DNA of 64,000 nucleotides from Geomonas oryzae (GTDB lineage Bacteria; Desulfobacterota; Desulfuromonadia; Geobacterales; Geobacteraceae). The DNA lies in NCBI RefSeq assembly GCF_004117875.1, contig NZ_RAHW01000005.1, positions 372,001-436,000 of the forward strand, written 5' to 3'. Of this stretch, positions 36,195 through 45,449 are shown piece after piece. Under the pieces are notes generated by a model. The model was not told where the DNA came from and made no database searches. It saw nothing but the letters and a program-made list of their open reading frames with translations. Numbering within the stretch: position 1 is the stretch's first letter; each line of letters opens with the position of its first letter. Position numbers and translations under genes: made by a program.

Positions 36195-37721
36195 TTACCA
36201 TTTTCTTCGCCAGGCAAGCCAGGCGCGCAGAAGCCGCTGCACGAGCGGGGTGAGCCGGCGGCGCTGGTGGAGGTCGGCGAGCTTTTTGAGCACCTCGGCC
36301 TGGGTGGGATAGGGGTGGATGGTGTTGCCGATGGCGGCAAGCCCGAGACGGGAGGAGATCGCCAGGGCGACCTCGCCGATCATCTCTCCGGCGTGCCGCG
36401 CCACGATGGTCGCGCCGAGGATGGTGTCGCTCCCCTTCTTCAAATGCACCCGCGCAAACCCTTCCTCCTCGCCGTCCAGAACCGCCCGGTCCACTTCGGC
36501 AAGAGGGATGGTAAGGGTGTCGAGCGCCGTGCCGCGGGAAAGGGCGTCCGCCTCGGTCAACCCCACGTGCGCCACCTCCGGGTCGGTGTAGGTGCACCAG
36601 GGGACGGTGAGGGCGGAGTTGCGGCGCCTTCCCATGAAGAGCGCGTTGGCGATGACGATGCGCGCCTGGGCGTCCGCCGTGTGGGTGAACCTGAGGCGGG
36701 AGCAGACGTCCCCGGCGGCGTAGATGCGCGGGTTGGAGGTGCGCAGCGTGTCGTCGACCCGCACCCCTTCACGGTCGTAGCCGACCCCGGCCGCCTCGAG
36801 CCCGAGCCCCTCGACGTTGGGGGCGCGCCCGGCGCCGACCAGGATGGCGTCCACCTCGAGCTCGAAGTCACGCCCTTCACGCTCCAGATGCAGGACCTTC
36901 CCGGCTCCCCGCGCCTCGACCGCGCTGACCCCGGTCTCTAGGTGCACCTCGATCCCCTCGCGCAGGAAAGCCCGAAGCATCAGCGAGGAGGCTTCGGCAT
37001 CGTCGCGTGCGAGGAGCCGCCTGCCGTGCTCGATGAGAAAAACCCGCGCGCCGAAGCGGGCAACCCCCTGGGCGAGCTCGCAGCCGATCGGGCCGCCCCC
37101 GATCACCGCCAGCCGCCGCGGCAGTTCGGTGAGCGAGAAAACGGTCTCGTTGGTGAGGTACCCCACCTCGGCGAGCCCAGGTATGGCCGGGGCCGCGGCC
37201 CTGGCGCCGGTGCAGACGGCGGCTCTCGCGAAGACAAGCGTCGCGCCGGCTACCTCGATGCGATCCGCTCCGGTGAAGCGTCCTTTCCCGAAGAAGACAT
37301 CCACACCGAGCTCGTCCCTAAAGCGCCTGGCGGCGTCATGCCCGCTGAGCCCAGCCCTCAGTCTGCGCATCCGCTCCATGGCCGCACCGAAGTCCCCGGC
37401 GGTTCCCTCCCCGCCGGTCACGCCGAAGCGCGCGCCGTTGCGGGCGTCGAAAGCGGCGCGCGCGCCTCTCAGAAACCCCTTGGAGGGGACGCAGCCGACG
37501 TTCAGGCAATCCCCCCCCATGAAACCGCGCTCGATCAGGGCGACCTCCCCCCCTAGGCCGGCCGCACCCGCGGCGCAGACGAGACCGGCGGTACCGGCGC
37601 CGACGACGACCAGGTTGTAGCGCCCGGCAGGCTCGGGGTTCACCCAGTCTGCTGGATGTACGCTGTCAGCGAGCAGACGATTTTCCTCTGTATCGGGTTC
37701 CACCCTTTGCCGCGTGCTCAT
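36195..37721 (-). CDS. Mercuric-reductase-like pyridine nucleotide-disulfide oxidoreductase
   Basis: A 508-residue FAD/NAD(P)-dependent oxidoreductase of the MerA/lipoamide dehydrogenase family. The FAD-binding GAGTAGL (about 41-47) follows a short extension, the redox disulfide is Cys72-Cys77 in DCLNVGCVPSK, the NAD motif is IGGGPIGCELAQG, and IYAAGDVC and HPYPTQAEV lie in the C-terminal half. The extra MerA C-terminal Cys pair and N-terminal HMA domain are absent, so mercury reduction is unlikely. The E3 role for the neighbouring 2-oxoacid dehydrogenase is possible but not supported by a shared operon. AGGGG precedes the ATG. Confidence 0.88.
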   Translation of the reverse strand: MSTRQRVEPDTEENRLLADSVHPADWVNPEPAGRYNLVVVGAGTAGLVCAAGAAGLGGEVALIERGFMGGDCLNVGCVPSKGFLRGARAAFDARNGARFGVTGGEGTAGDFGAAMERMRRLRAGLSGHDAARRFRDELGVDVFFGKGRFTGADRIEVAGATLVFARAAVCTGARAAAPAIPGLAEVGYLTNETVFSLTELPRRLAVIGGGPIGCELAQGVARFGARVFLIEHGRRLLARDDAEASSLMLRAFLREGIEVHLETGVSAVEARGAGKVLHLEREGRDFELEVDAILVGAGRAPNVEGLGLEAAGVGYDREGVRVDDTLRTSNPRIYAAGDVCSRLRFTHTADAQARIVIANALFMGRRRNSALTVPWCTYTDPEVAHVGLTEADALSRGTALDTLTIPLAEVDRAVLDGEEEGFARVHLKKGSDTILGATIVARHAGEMIGEVALAISSRLGLAAIGNTIHPYPTQAEVLKKLADLHQRRRLTPLVQRLLRAWLAWRRKW

Positions 37722-37974
37722 ACCGTTTCCCCTCGCTGGCTCAGCACCATCCACTGCAGCAACTCCCGGTAAAACCGAAACAATGTGACCTTTCGCATGA
37801 AGCTTCGCTTCGATAATTCCCGGTGCAGTTTTCCCATAATTACCTTATCATTTTCCTCAGAATGACGAAGTTATACAAGGAGCCATTTTCCACCCAGCTG
37901 CCGGCAGTGTGACGGCGTCGCGGACCGGCCGCGTAAGACAAAGCCCCCCGGGGCTTGAGAGCACGGAGGAACCC

Positions 37975-40551
37975 ATGAGCGGTGCAGTATCAGACACCAA
38001 AAGCTCCGGGAACAGTTCCGATAGCAGAAACGAGGCAAAAAGGACCAATTTCAAGGCGAACCACCTGCCGCGTAAGGCGCTCGCCGCGGAATTGAAGTTA
38101 TATACCGACCTCTACGAAGCCGCCCCCATTGCGCACCTCACCCTGGACCGCTTCGGGGTGATCCGCGCGATAAACCAGACCGGCGCCGCCCTCCTCGGTG
38201 GCGACCGCGACACCTTGCTGGGGCGCCGCTTCGAAGAACTCGTCGACGACTCCTCCCACCACGCCCTCACGTCCCTTTTCAGCCACCTCTCCGTCCCAGG
38301 CGCACGGGCCAGCAGTGAGGTGACGCTCGCACTGGACGGTGCCCAGGCACCGCAGGTGCGTATCGAGGCACGTTCCTGCCGCGAAGGGTGGGAGTACCGG
38401 CTGGCCCTGGTGGACATCACCGAGTTGAGGGGAGCCGCCGAGGCGCTCCAAGTCTCGGAAGCGCGCTACCGTGGGCTTTTCGAGGCGGCCAAGGACGGCA
38501 TCATGATCGTCGATGCGGCAAGCGGCGAGATCAGCGACGTCAACCCTTCCCTGCTCCGCATGCTCGGTTGCGGAAGAGAACAACTGGTCGGCCACAAGCT
38601 CTGGACCGTTCCGTCGCTGAGCGCCATCGCCTCGGACCAGACCGAGTTCGCCATGCTGCACCACGCCGACTTCATGCACAACATCGACCAGCACCTGGAG
38701 ACGCAGGACGGTCGCAACATCGCGGTCGAGGTAATCAGCAACAGCTACCGGGTGGACCACACGACGGTGCTGCAGTTCAACATCCGCGACATCACCATCA
38801 GGAAGAATGCGGAGGACGCGCTCCTTAAAAGCGAGGAGCAGTGCCGCACCATCGTGAGCAACATAAACGAGTACGTATACAGCGTCCGCTTCGAAAACGG
38901 CGACATCAAGTCGGTCTACCACAGCCCGAAGTGCCTGGACATCACCGGCTACACCCCCGAGGAATACTACAAGGACCCGCTTTTGTGGTTCACCATGATC
39001 CACGAGGAGGACCGAAACCAGGTGGTGCAGTTCCTGAACAGCATCTTTGCCGGTGAGGACCAGGAACCGATCCGGCACCGCATCGTGCACAAGGACGGTT
39101 CGGTGCGCTGGATCCTGAACAACTGCGCCGTGCAGCGGGCGAGGAAGGGTGAAAAGGTCAGCATCTCCAGGCTGGACGGTTTCATCCTGGACATCACCGA
39201 CATCAAGAGGGCCGAGGAGAACATCTTCTTCCTGGCGCACCACGACCCGCTCACCAAGCTACCAAACCGCAGCACCCTCTACGCCAAGATCGAGCAGGTC
39301 ATCTCGGTCGCCATGAAGAACAGGCGCAACGTGGCGCTTTTGTTTCTCGACATCGACGGTTTCAAGCAGATCAACGACTCGATGGGACACGACGTGGGGG
39401 ACCGGCTGCTGCAGTCCGTGGCGCGAAAGCTGAGCGACTGCACCCGCTCCTGCGACGTCGTGGCGCGGCTTGGGGGGGACGAATTCGTCGTGGTGCTCTG
39501 GGACTGCGGCGTGACCGAGACCACGCTCGTCGCCGAGAAGATCATCAACGCCGGCTTCCCGCTGCAGGGGACCAACATCATGGTCACCCCGAGCATCGGC
39601 ATCAGCATCTTCCCGGAGGACGGCAGGGATTACCTGGCCCTTTTGAAGCACGCCGACATTGCCATGTACCACGCCAAGAAAACCGGCGGGAACAACTTCC
39701 AGTACTTCACGCCGCGCCTGAACCAGATGGCGCACGAGCGTTTCGCCGTGGAAGCGGAACTGCGCCGGGCGCTCGAGCATGAGGAGTTCGTGCTGCACTA
39801 CCAGCCCAAGGTGGATCTCGTATCCGGGCACTTCAGCGGCATGGAGGCCCTGATCCGGTGGCAGCACCCGGTGCGCGGCCTCATCATGCCCGAGGAGTTC
39901 ATCACCATCGCCGAGGAGAGCGGCCTTTTGCACCAGATCAGCAAGTGGATCATCCCCACGGTCTGCCGCCAGATTCAGCAGTGGCAGCAACAGGGCATCG
40001 GGCATGTCTCCGCGGCGGTCAACCTCTCGGCGAGCTTCTTCCAGCATCGCGATTTCGAGGAGACCGTCGAGGCATCCCTTCTCGAGACCGGCATCCCGCC
40101 GGAATGCCTGGAGCTGGAACTCACCGAGGCGACCATCATGAGCGACCCGCAAAGGGTCTTAGGGAGCATGGCGGCGATGAAGGCGCTCGGACTGCAACTC
40201 TCCATAGACGACTTCGGCATCGGCTACTCGAGCCTCAGCTATCTGAAGAAGCTTCCTGTGGACAAGCTGAAGATCGACCAGTCCTTCATCCGGAACATAG
40301 CCCGTGACCAGGACAACGCCGCCGTGGTACGCGCCGTGATCTCGATCGGTCGCAGCATGCAGCTCAAGGTGATCGCCGAGGGGGTCGAAAACGCTTCCCA
40401 GCTGGCCTGGCTGCAGGCCGAGGGGAGCGAAGAGGCGCAGGGGTACTACTTCAGCCGCCCGCTGCCGGTCCCGAAGATGACGGCGCTTTTAAAGCAGAAC
40501 GCGAACTTCCTCCACAACCCGCGCGGCCGGGAACAGATGAAGCAGCACTGA
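37975..40551 (+). CDS. Triple-PAS GGDEF-EAL protein (c-di-GMP turnover)
   Basis: An 858-residue cytoplasmic signalling protein. GGAGG lies five bases ahead of the ATG at 37975. Three PAS domains (about 45-150, 160-275, 285-410) precede GGDEF and EAL domains. GGDEF is intact at 500-504 with an RxxD inhibitory site (RSCD, 491-494). The EAL domain has EAL at 624-626, ELTEATIMSD and DDFGIGYSSL (from 745), so phosphodiesterase activity is also expected. Both activities may be present, with PAS signals setting the balance. The gene is monocistronic and ends at a strong terminator. Confidence 0.93.
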   Translation: MSGAVSDTKSSGNSSDSRNEAKRTNFKANHLPRKALAAELKLYTDLYEAAPIAHLTLDRFGVIRAINQTGAALLGGDRDTLLGRRFEELVDDSSHHALTSLFSHLSVPGARASSEVTLALDGAQAPQVRIEARSCREGWEYRLALVDITELRGAAEALQVSEARYRGLFEAAKDGIMIVDAASGEISDVNPSLLRMLGCGREQLVGHKLWTVPSLSAIASDQTEFAMLHHADFMHNIDQHLETQDGRNIAVEVISNSYRVDHTTVLQFNIRDITIRKNAEDALLKSEEQCRTIVSNINEYVYSVRFENGDIKSVYHSPKCLDITGYTPEEYYKDPLLWFTMIHEEDRNQVVQFLNSIFAGEDQEPIRHRIVHKDGSVRWILNNCAVQRARKGEKVSISRLDGFILDITDIKRAEENIFFLAHHDPLTKLPNRSTLYAKIEQVISVAMKNRRNVALLFLDIDGFKQINDSMGHDVGDRLLQSVARKLSDCTRSCDVVARLGGDEFVVVLWDCGVTETTLVAEKIINAGFPLQGTNIMVTPSIGISIFPEDGRDYLALLKHADIAMYHAKKTGGNNFQYFTPRLNQMAHERFAVEAELRRALEHEEFVLHYQPKVDLVSGHFSGMEALIRWQHPVRGLIMPEEFITIAEESGLLHQISKWIIPTVCRQIQQWQQQGIGHVSAAVNLSASFFQHRDFEETVEASLLETGIPPECLELELTEATIMSDPQRVLGSMAAMKALGLQLSIDDFGIGYSSLSYLKKLPVDKLKIDQSFIRNIARDQDNAAVVRAVISIGRSMQLKVIAEGVENASQLAWLQAEGSEEAQGYYFSRPLPVPKMTALLKQNANFLHNPRGREQMKQH

Positions 40552-40558
40552 AACGGCA

Positions 40559-40596
40559 AGAGGCCGGCAGGGTGATCCCCGCCGGCCTCTTTTTTT
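40559..40596 (+). terminator. Strong intrinsic terminator of the GGDEF-EAL gene
   Basis: Stem AGAGGCCGGC/GCCGGCCTCT followed by seven T, starting 8 bp after the stop codon. Confidence 0.9.
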
Positions 40597-40625
40597 CCCT
40601 TCCGGCACACCTGATCGGTACCTGC

Positions 40626-41459
40626 CTAATCCTCGTCCTCTTCCCCCCCGCCATCCCCTTCATCATCGCTCCCCTGCATGGGAGGGGCGCCGGGCTGAAG
40701 CATCCGCATCATCTCTTCGTGGTTACGCTCCATCTCCTCGGTCATCTCGGCACGTTGCTGGGCCATCCTCTTGACCGTCTCCACCACGAGGTCGAGCTTT
40801 TTGTCGGCCGGAGCCTGGTCGAGCTCCTGCAGGAGCTCCTCGAGATCCTCGTCCTGTTCCTTCGCCTTATCGAGCATCCTTTCCATCATCATGCCGCGCA
40901 TGCCGGGGGCGCCACCACGCGGCCCCATCCCCTGGGCGGAGCGCCCCGGCATGAGCCCGCAACCGCCCTGGCGGTACCCGGCCACGAGCGGTTCGAGATG
41001 GCTCTTCACCTGGGCCGCATCGATACGGTCGGCGCGCACCAGATCCTCCAACGCCCTCAGGTGCATCTTCACGTCGATCAGGTGCTGTTCCATCATCTTC
41101 TGCCGCTGCGGCGGAAGCTGCATTCCGGCGCGGTATTTTTCCATCTCCTCCACGCTGCGCCGCATCTCAGCGACGGCAACCCGCGCGAGCTGCGGTGCCA
41201 CGGGCGCCCCCGCGTCGGCGGCGGCATAGAGCAGCTGGGCGAAGTTGGCCACGTTTCTGTGGTAGGCCATCATGAGCAGGTGCTCCGGAGTACGCGTCAT
41301 CTCCCTCCGCATGGGGCCTTTCATGATGTAACCCGGCGAGCCGGGCACCGCATCCTTCATCTGGGGCATGTCCCCGTAGACCGGGGCGGGTTTGTCGGCG
41401 GCAAAGGCCGGCAGGGCGGCAAGGAGAAGAACTGCTACTGCTGCTGGCATCCGTTTCAC
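40626..41459 (-). CDS. Exported Met-rich helical protein of unknown function
   Basis: A 277-residue protein with a signal peptide (VKRMPAAVAVLLLAALPAFA) and no recognised domain. The start is GTG at 41459, with AAAGGAGG seven bases ahead. The mature part is helical and rich in Met, Arg and Glu, with PGMRGMMMERML and EEMMRMLQPG blocks, one Cys, and an acidic end (SDDEGDGGGEEDED). Met clusters may bind copper or reflect a heteropolymer-like chaperone; this is a guess. It is last in a run of small stress-type genes on the minus strand. Confidence 0.7.
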   Translation of the reverse strand: MKRMPAAVAVLLLAALPAFAADKPAPVYGDMPQMKDAVPGSPGYIMKGPMRREMTRTPEHLLMMAYHRNVANFAQLLYAAADAGAPVAPQLARVAVAEMRRSVEEMEKYRAGMQLPPQRQKMMEQHLIDVKMHLRALEDLVRADRIDAAQVKSHLEPLVAGYRQGGCGLMPGRSAQGMGPRGGAPGMRGMMMERMLDKAKEQDEDLEELLQELDQAPADKKLDLVVETVKRMAQQRAEMTEEMERNHEEMMRMLQPGAPPMQGSDDEGDGGGEEDED

Positions 41460-41531
41460 GGTCGGTCCTCCTTTCAAGAAAAGGCCGGGTTGACCCGGCT
41501 CAATGGATATCGATGACGACGGTTAAAACTG

Positions 41532-41681
41532 TCACAGCGGTCGTTGCTTCAGGATCAGGTTCAGTATAACAAGTATCCCGGCAATCCCAAGCAGCAGATG
41601 GAGGTATCCGCCGAAGGTATAGTGGGTCACCAGGCCGATCAACCACACAACGAGCAGTATCACGATGATTGCCTTGAGCAT
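41532..41681 (-). CDS. lmo0937-type tiny membrane protein, 49 residues
   Basis: A two-helix membrane protein starting MLKAIIVILLVVWLIGLVTH, with a YTFGGYLHLLLGIAG turn and a second helix ending in LKQRPL. This matches the lmo0937/DUF5670 pattern (short helix, G-G turn, second helix with LL-GI). GGAGG stands five bases ahead of the ATG. Members are common next to CsbD and other stress genes, but the molecular role is unknown. Confidence 0.8.
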   Translation of the reverse strand: MLKAIIVILLVVWLIGLVTHYTFGGYLHLLLGIAGILVILNLILKQRPL

Positions 41682-41738
41682 GTCCACCTCCGCCGGAAAG
41701 CTTTCGGCCCGACCGTTCCAACGATCCGGCAGCTGCTG

Positions 41739-41930
41739 TTACTTCCCAACCCTCAGCCTGGTGAGGTTTTCCATCAACCCGAAGACGTTCAAAAGCCAGA
41801 GAACCACAACGATGACGACAACGGCGTTGAGAATGGACTTGATCGACCCAGCCATGGGGATGAAGGTATTAACGAGCCACAGCAGGACGCCGACCACGAT
41901 GAGAACGAGCAGCACGTGCACCAAGGGCAT
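41739..41930 (-). CDS. Thivi_2564-type tiny membrane protein, 63 residues
   Basis: Starts MPLVHVLLVLIVVGVLLWLV, has a central NTFIPMAGSIKSILN loop and a second membrane helix (VVVIVVVLWLLNVFG). The two-helix layout with the PMAGSIKSILN loop fits the Thivi_2564 family, of unknown function. GAGGAGG lies upstream of the ATG. It sits between the CsbD and lmo0937-type genes. Confidence 0.8.
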   Translation of the reverse strand: MPLVHVLLVLIVVGVLLWLVNTFIPMAGSIKSILNAVVVIVVVLWLLNVFGLMENLTRLRVGK

Positions 41931-42082
41931 GACGAACACCTCCTCTTTCGGTCCGGCTGACCTTCGCCCTTTGCAGGGCATCCCCGATCGCCAGCAGAGC
42001 GACCGCAGCCACCGCCGCCCCGGGGAGAGCGGCGGCCGGCACTCCGGCACTGTTTCCACCCGGTGGCAGGCCAGGTGTGGCG

Positions 42083-42262
42083 CTATTTCTCCAGATCCTT
42101 CTCCGCCTTACCGACGTCTTTCTGAATCTTGCCGGTTATCTTTTCCCCCCTGCCTTGGTGTTCCATGGAGACATTACGGGTGGTCTTCCCGACCGTTTCT
42201 TTTGCTTGACCCTTCAGTTCCTGCAGTTTTCCTTTGCTCTGGTCTTTCGTGCTCGCTTTCAT
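42083..42262 (-). CDS. CsbD family stress protein, 59 residues
   Basis: A small hydrophilic, Lys/Glu/Gln-rich helical protein starting MKASTKDQSKGKLQELKGQ, with the repeated KGKLQELKGQAKETVGK and GEKITGKIQKDVGKAEKDLE units that define CsbD. CsbD-type proteins are induced by general stress in other bacteria; the mechanism is unknown. AGGAGG lies six bases ahead of the ATG. It is first in the run of tiny genes to 40626. Confidence 0.88.
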   Translation of the reverse strand: MKASTKDQSKGKLQELKGQAKETVGKTTRNVSMEHQGRGEKITGKIQKDVGKAEKDLEK

Positions 42263-42500
42263 GGTGTACCTCCTGAGCGATACCTTTGTGCCGGAAGGTG
42301 CTGGCTGGTCGGTGACTGCGGTCGCTCTGCTGGCGATCGACGCGCCGGCAACTGTGAATCGCGCATAGGCAACATTAAACAACACCAATCAAACCCGACA
42401 AAGTGTATAGTGCCGACTTTTGCTGTCAAGAGGGAGCAAGGGGTGCAAAGGAGAGCGGCCGGCAGTGCCGGCTCTTTCCGGAAAGGAAAACGGGGGGAGG

Positions 42501-42728
42501 TTACTTCTTCTTTTTCTGTGGGACGGAGAATTTGGCGTGGTGCGGGTGACGGCACAGGAACTGATGCCCGAAGGCGAGCGCATGCTCACAGAAACGGTTC
42601 TTCACAAGGCAGATGGAGAAGCTATCAACGAGCGCATTGGTGCGGCAAGTCGTCGGGCATTCCTCCGAAGCTTCGGCATCGGCAGCCTGGCTTGCGTCCT
42701 TTTCCTTCTCTTGTTCCTGATCGGGCAT
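42501..42728 (-). CDS. Small Cys/His-rich protein, 75 residues
   Basis: No family recognised. After an acidic, Gln-rich N terminus come five Cys (24, 28, 40, 47, 59) and His residues (49, 55, 61, 63, 64), in CPTTC, FCEHALAFGHQFLC and RHPHH, and a Lys tail. Such spacing suggests a metal site or a disulfide-rich fold. There is no signal peptide. AGGAG lies six bases ahead of the ATG. A plus-strand frame overlapping this region (42420-42749) has no ribosome site and a weaker translation, so I prefer the minus strand. Confidence 0.65.
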   Translation of the reverse strand: MPDQEQEKEKDASQAADAEASEECPTTCRTNALVDSFSICLVKNRFCEHALAFGHQFLCRHPHHAKFSVPQKKKK

Positions 42729-42839
42729 GCTTCACTCCTGGCGCAGTGATGGCTAAGCCATAACAGAGCCAGTATTAAGTGAAGCGCCCGCACAAATAAA
42801 TAGGTCAATAAGCAGTGACGTATACGAGGACTCACATCG

Positions 42840-43490
42840 TCACTTAAGCGATGTCAGCCCCTGCCTCACCGCGTACTTGGTGAGTTCCGCTATGCTGAAG
42901 AGGTCCAGCTTCTTCATGATGCTGTGCCGCTGGTTCTCCACCGTCTTTACGCTTACGCCGAAGGCGAAGGCGATCTCTTTCGCGTTGCTGCCGTTGGCGA
43001 TCAGTTGCAGGATCTCCCTTTCACGCGCGGAGAGGTTCTCATAGGTGGCGGGCACCTCGTCCGGGATGCGCTGCAGGTACTCCTTGATGAGGAGGGTGGT
43101 CACCCTAGGTGGAAGGTAGGTTTCCCCGGCGGCGACGGCCCTAATCGCGCTCGCGAGCTCTGCGAAGGCCGCATCCTTGAGGACGTAGCCGTTTGCACCC
43201 GCCTTAAGGACCTCCACCACGAAACGGCGGTCGGACTCCATGGAGAGCGCCAGCACCTTCACCTCGGGGAACTCGGCCATGATGCTGCGCGTGGCGTCGA
43301 TGCCGTTCACGTCCGGCATCGATATGTCCATCACGATGACGTCCGGGCGCTCCTTGCGCGTCAGGCTGATCGCCTCGGCGCCGGTCCCGGCTTCCGCGCT
43401 CACCATCATATCCTCTTCCTTGTCGATCAATGCGCGCAGCCCCTGCCGGACGATGGCATGGTCATCGGCGATCAAAATCTTCATCTTCAT
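42840..43490 (-). CDS. NarL/FixJ-family response regulator
   Basis: A 216-residue transcription factor with a receiver domain (about 4-120; DD at 9-10, phosphoacceptor Asp55 in VMDISMPD) and a C-terminal LuxR-type helix-turn-helix (about 148-210; LSAREREILQLIANG). GGAGG lies six bases ahead of the ATG, which starts 12 bp past the kinase stop. It is the third gene of the binding-protein/kinase/regulator operon and is almost certainly phosphorylated by the kinase at 43503. Target genes are unknown. Confidence 0.94.
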   Translation of the reverse strand: MKMKILIADDHAIVRQGLRALIDKEEDMMVSAEAGTGAEAISLTRKERPDVIVMDISMPDVNGIDATRSIMAEFPEVKVLALSMESDRRFVVEVLKAGANGYVLKDAAFAELASAIRAVAAGETYLPPRVTTLLIKEYLQRIPDEVPATYENLSAREREILQLIANGSNAKEIAFAFGVSVKTVENQRHSIMKKLDLFSIAELTKYAVRQGLTSLK

Positions 43491-43502
43491 TTCTCTCCTC
43501 CT

Positions 43503-45449
43503 CTAAAAACCGTCAAGCGGCACCGTTACCGTGGCCAGGGTTCCGCCGGCAGCCTTGCCGACTATGGAAAAGGCCCCTCCCAGGTGTTCTATTTTCTGCC
43601 TTACGTTCAAAAGCCCGAAGCCGCCTTCCCTGGTCGCCCCTTTCGCGGCCGCGTCCCCATTCAGCCCGACGCCGTCGTCGTCCACCTGGACCACCAGGAA
43701 GTCGTTGGAGCGCAGGATTGCGACGCGGCACTGCATGGTGCCGGCATGCTTGGCGACGTTGAGCATCAGTTCCCTGACCGCCTGGAACACCGTCGAGCGG
43801 ATCTCGTAGCGCAGGGTTTTCTCCTTGCCGTCGTCGCTGAATTCGACCTGCAGCCCGAAGTCGGCGTAGAGCTCCTCGCCCAGCCAGCGAAGCGCCGCCT
43901 CGAGCCCGGCGCTCGCAAGAAGCGGGGGCCGCAACTGGAAGGTGAGCGACCTGATGTCCTGCAGGGTCTGCTCGATGAGCCCACCGATCCCCTCGGCCTC
44001 GGTCTCGCACTCGCCGGTCGGCACGTTGCTCGCGAGGGCGTCCAGCTTGATCTTCGCCAGGATGAGCCGCTGCCCCACCTGGTCGTGCAGCTCGCTTGCG
44101 ATGCGGTCGCGCTCCCGCTCCTCGGCCATGGCGAGATCGAGCGCCATATCCTGGAGTTTTTGCTGCTGCTTTAGGAGCTCGACCTCCACCTTCTTCCTGA
44201 TCTTTATCTCTTGCAGCAGGTGCTTATTGGTGAGCTGCAGTTTCGCCGTGCGTTGCTGCACCTCTTCCTCGAGCTGCCGGCGCGCCCCGACCATCATCTC
44301 CTCGGCCGCCTTGCGTTCGGTGATGTCCAGCACCACACCCATGAGACCGGTCACCTCCCCTCCCGCGGAGAGAATCGGCTGGTAGTTCGCCAGCCAGTGG
44401 CGCGGCTGCTTTTGGGAGGCATCCGTCCTTCCATGCAACTCGACGTTACGGATGCACTCGCCCCCCTCGAGCACCGGCCGCCAGATCTCCTTGAGCTGGG
44501 AGGTGATCTCCGGCGGCAGGACCTCGTCGATGGTGCGCCCCACATGCTCGCAGATGCTCTTGCAGTTCATCTCGGCCAGGCGCTCGTTAAGGCGCAGGAA
44601 CCTGAGGTCCCGGTCCACGACGAAAAGGCCGACCGGGGTGTGGGTGTAGACGTTGGCTAGTTCCTGCAACTGCATCCGGTAGCGCTGCTCGCTGTCGTGC
44701 AGCGCCTTGGTGTAATCCTGCACCTGCTGGGTCACGTTGTTGAAGACCCGGCTCATCTCGGCCAGTTCGTCGGTCCCCTCCGCGGGGATGCGGTGCTCCA
44801 GGTTCCCCGCGGCGACCTGGTCGGCGGCCTCCTTGACCGCTATCATGCGACGATGCAGCACGGTGTTCAGGTAGCCGGAGTTCACGATGGTCCCGAGCGC
44901 CATGAGGAACACCAGCACCAGAGTCAGGGTGATCATGCGCTGCGTCGCCTGCTCGAACCTCTCGCGGGCCGACTTCTGCAGACTCACCGCTTCCTGCTGC
45001 AGCGACGAGTCCTTGAGCATGATCTGGCTGTACAGACGGCCTGCAAACTCGTCGTGGTGCACGAAGGCAGGATCAACCCCGGAAAGCCCCCGCATCCGCT
45101 CAGCGAGGCGCCGCGATATGAGCTGCGATTCGGCGAGGTCGCGAGTCAACCGCTTCATCGCCTCACGCGACTCTTTGTCTCCGAACTCCCGATGCCCCAT
45201 ACCTACCAGGTGCGCGGTCTTCTCCGTGAGAGAGAACCACTGCAGCCTCGCCCGCTCTACACCGTACAGGAAGTATTCATCGCGCAAAGTGGCTCGCTGG
45301 AACACCAGCGCTTGGATACGGTCGGCGAGTGCGTGCTTCTCCCCGGCCAGGTGCAGCTCTCTGCTCGTCCACGCGAGCAGCGAGGCCACGATCAGCAACA
45401 GCGTGAGGGACAGGAACGCGCTTACTTTGAGCCTGCGGGCAAAGGTCAC
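43503..45449 (-). CDS. Membrane sensor histidine kinase with HAMP and PAS domains
   Basis: A 648-residue NarX/DegS-type kinase (HisKA_3). Two membrane segments (about 11-27 and 172-195) flank a roughly 145-residue helical periplasmic domain. HAMP (about 195-250), PAS (about 260-380) and coiled-coil regions lead to the phosphorylated His455 in ASELHDQVGQRL and an ATPase domain (about 540-645; NVAKHAG, DDGVGL, GGFGLLNV). The start is GTG and shares GTGA with the stop of the binding-protein gene, so the two are translated in coupling. The regulator gene follows by 12 bp. Confidence 0.93.
   Translation of the reverse strand: MTFARRLKVSAFLSLTLLLIVASLLAWTSRELHLAGEKHALADRIQALVFQRATLRDEYFLYGVERARLQWFSLTEKTAHLVGMGHREFGDKESREAMKRLTRDLAESQLISRRLAERMRGLSGVDPAFVHHDEFAGRLYSQIMLKDSSLQQEAVSLQKSARERFEQATQRMITLTLVLVFLMALGTIVNSGYLNTVLHRRMIAVKEAADQVAAGNLEHRIPAEGTDELAEMSRVFNNVTQQVQDYTKALHDSEQRYRMQLQELANVYTHTPVGLFVVDRDLRFLRLNERLAEMNCKSICEHVGRTIDEVLPPEITSQLKEIWRPVLEGGECIRNVELHGRTDASQKQPRHWLANYQPILSAGGEVTGLMGVVLDITERKAAEEMMVGARRQLEEEVQQRTAKLQLTNKHLLQEIKIRKKVEVELLKQQQKLQDMALDLAMAEERERDRIASELHDQVGQRLILAKIKLDALASNVPTGECETEAEGIGGLIEQTLQDIRSLTFQLRPPLLASAGLEAALRWLGEELYADFGLQVEFSDDGKEKTLRYEIRSTVFQAVRELMLNVAKHAGTMQCRVAILRSNDFLVVQVDDDGVGLNGDAAAKGATREGGFGLLNVRQKIEHLGGAFSIVGKAAGGTLATVTVPLDGF

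Noticed and set aside
36195-37721. Mercuric reductase (merA)
   Set aside because: The N-terminal HMA domain and the C-terminal vicinal Cys pair needed for mercury are absent and no mer genes are present.
42420-42749. 109-codon plus-strand frame with a C-terminal hydrophobic stretch
   Set aside because: It lacks a ribosome site and overlaps a minus-strand frame with a good ribosome site and a patterned Cys/His sequence.
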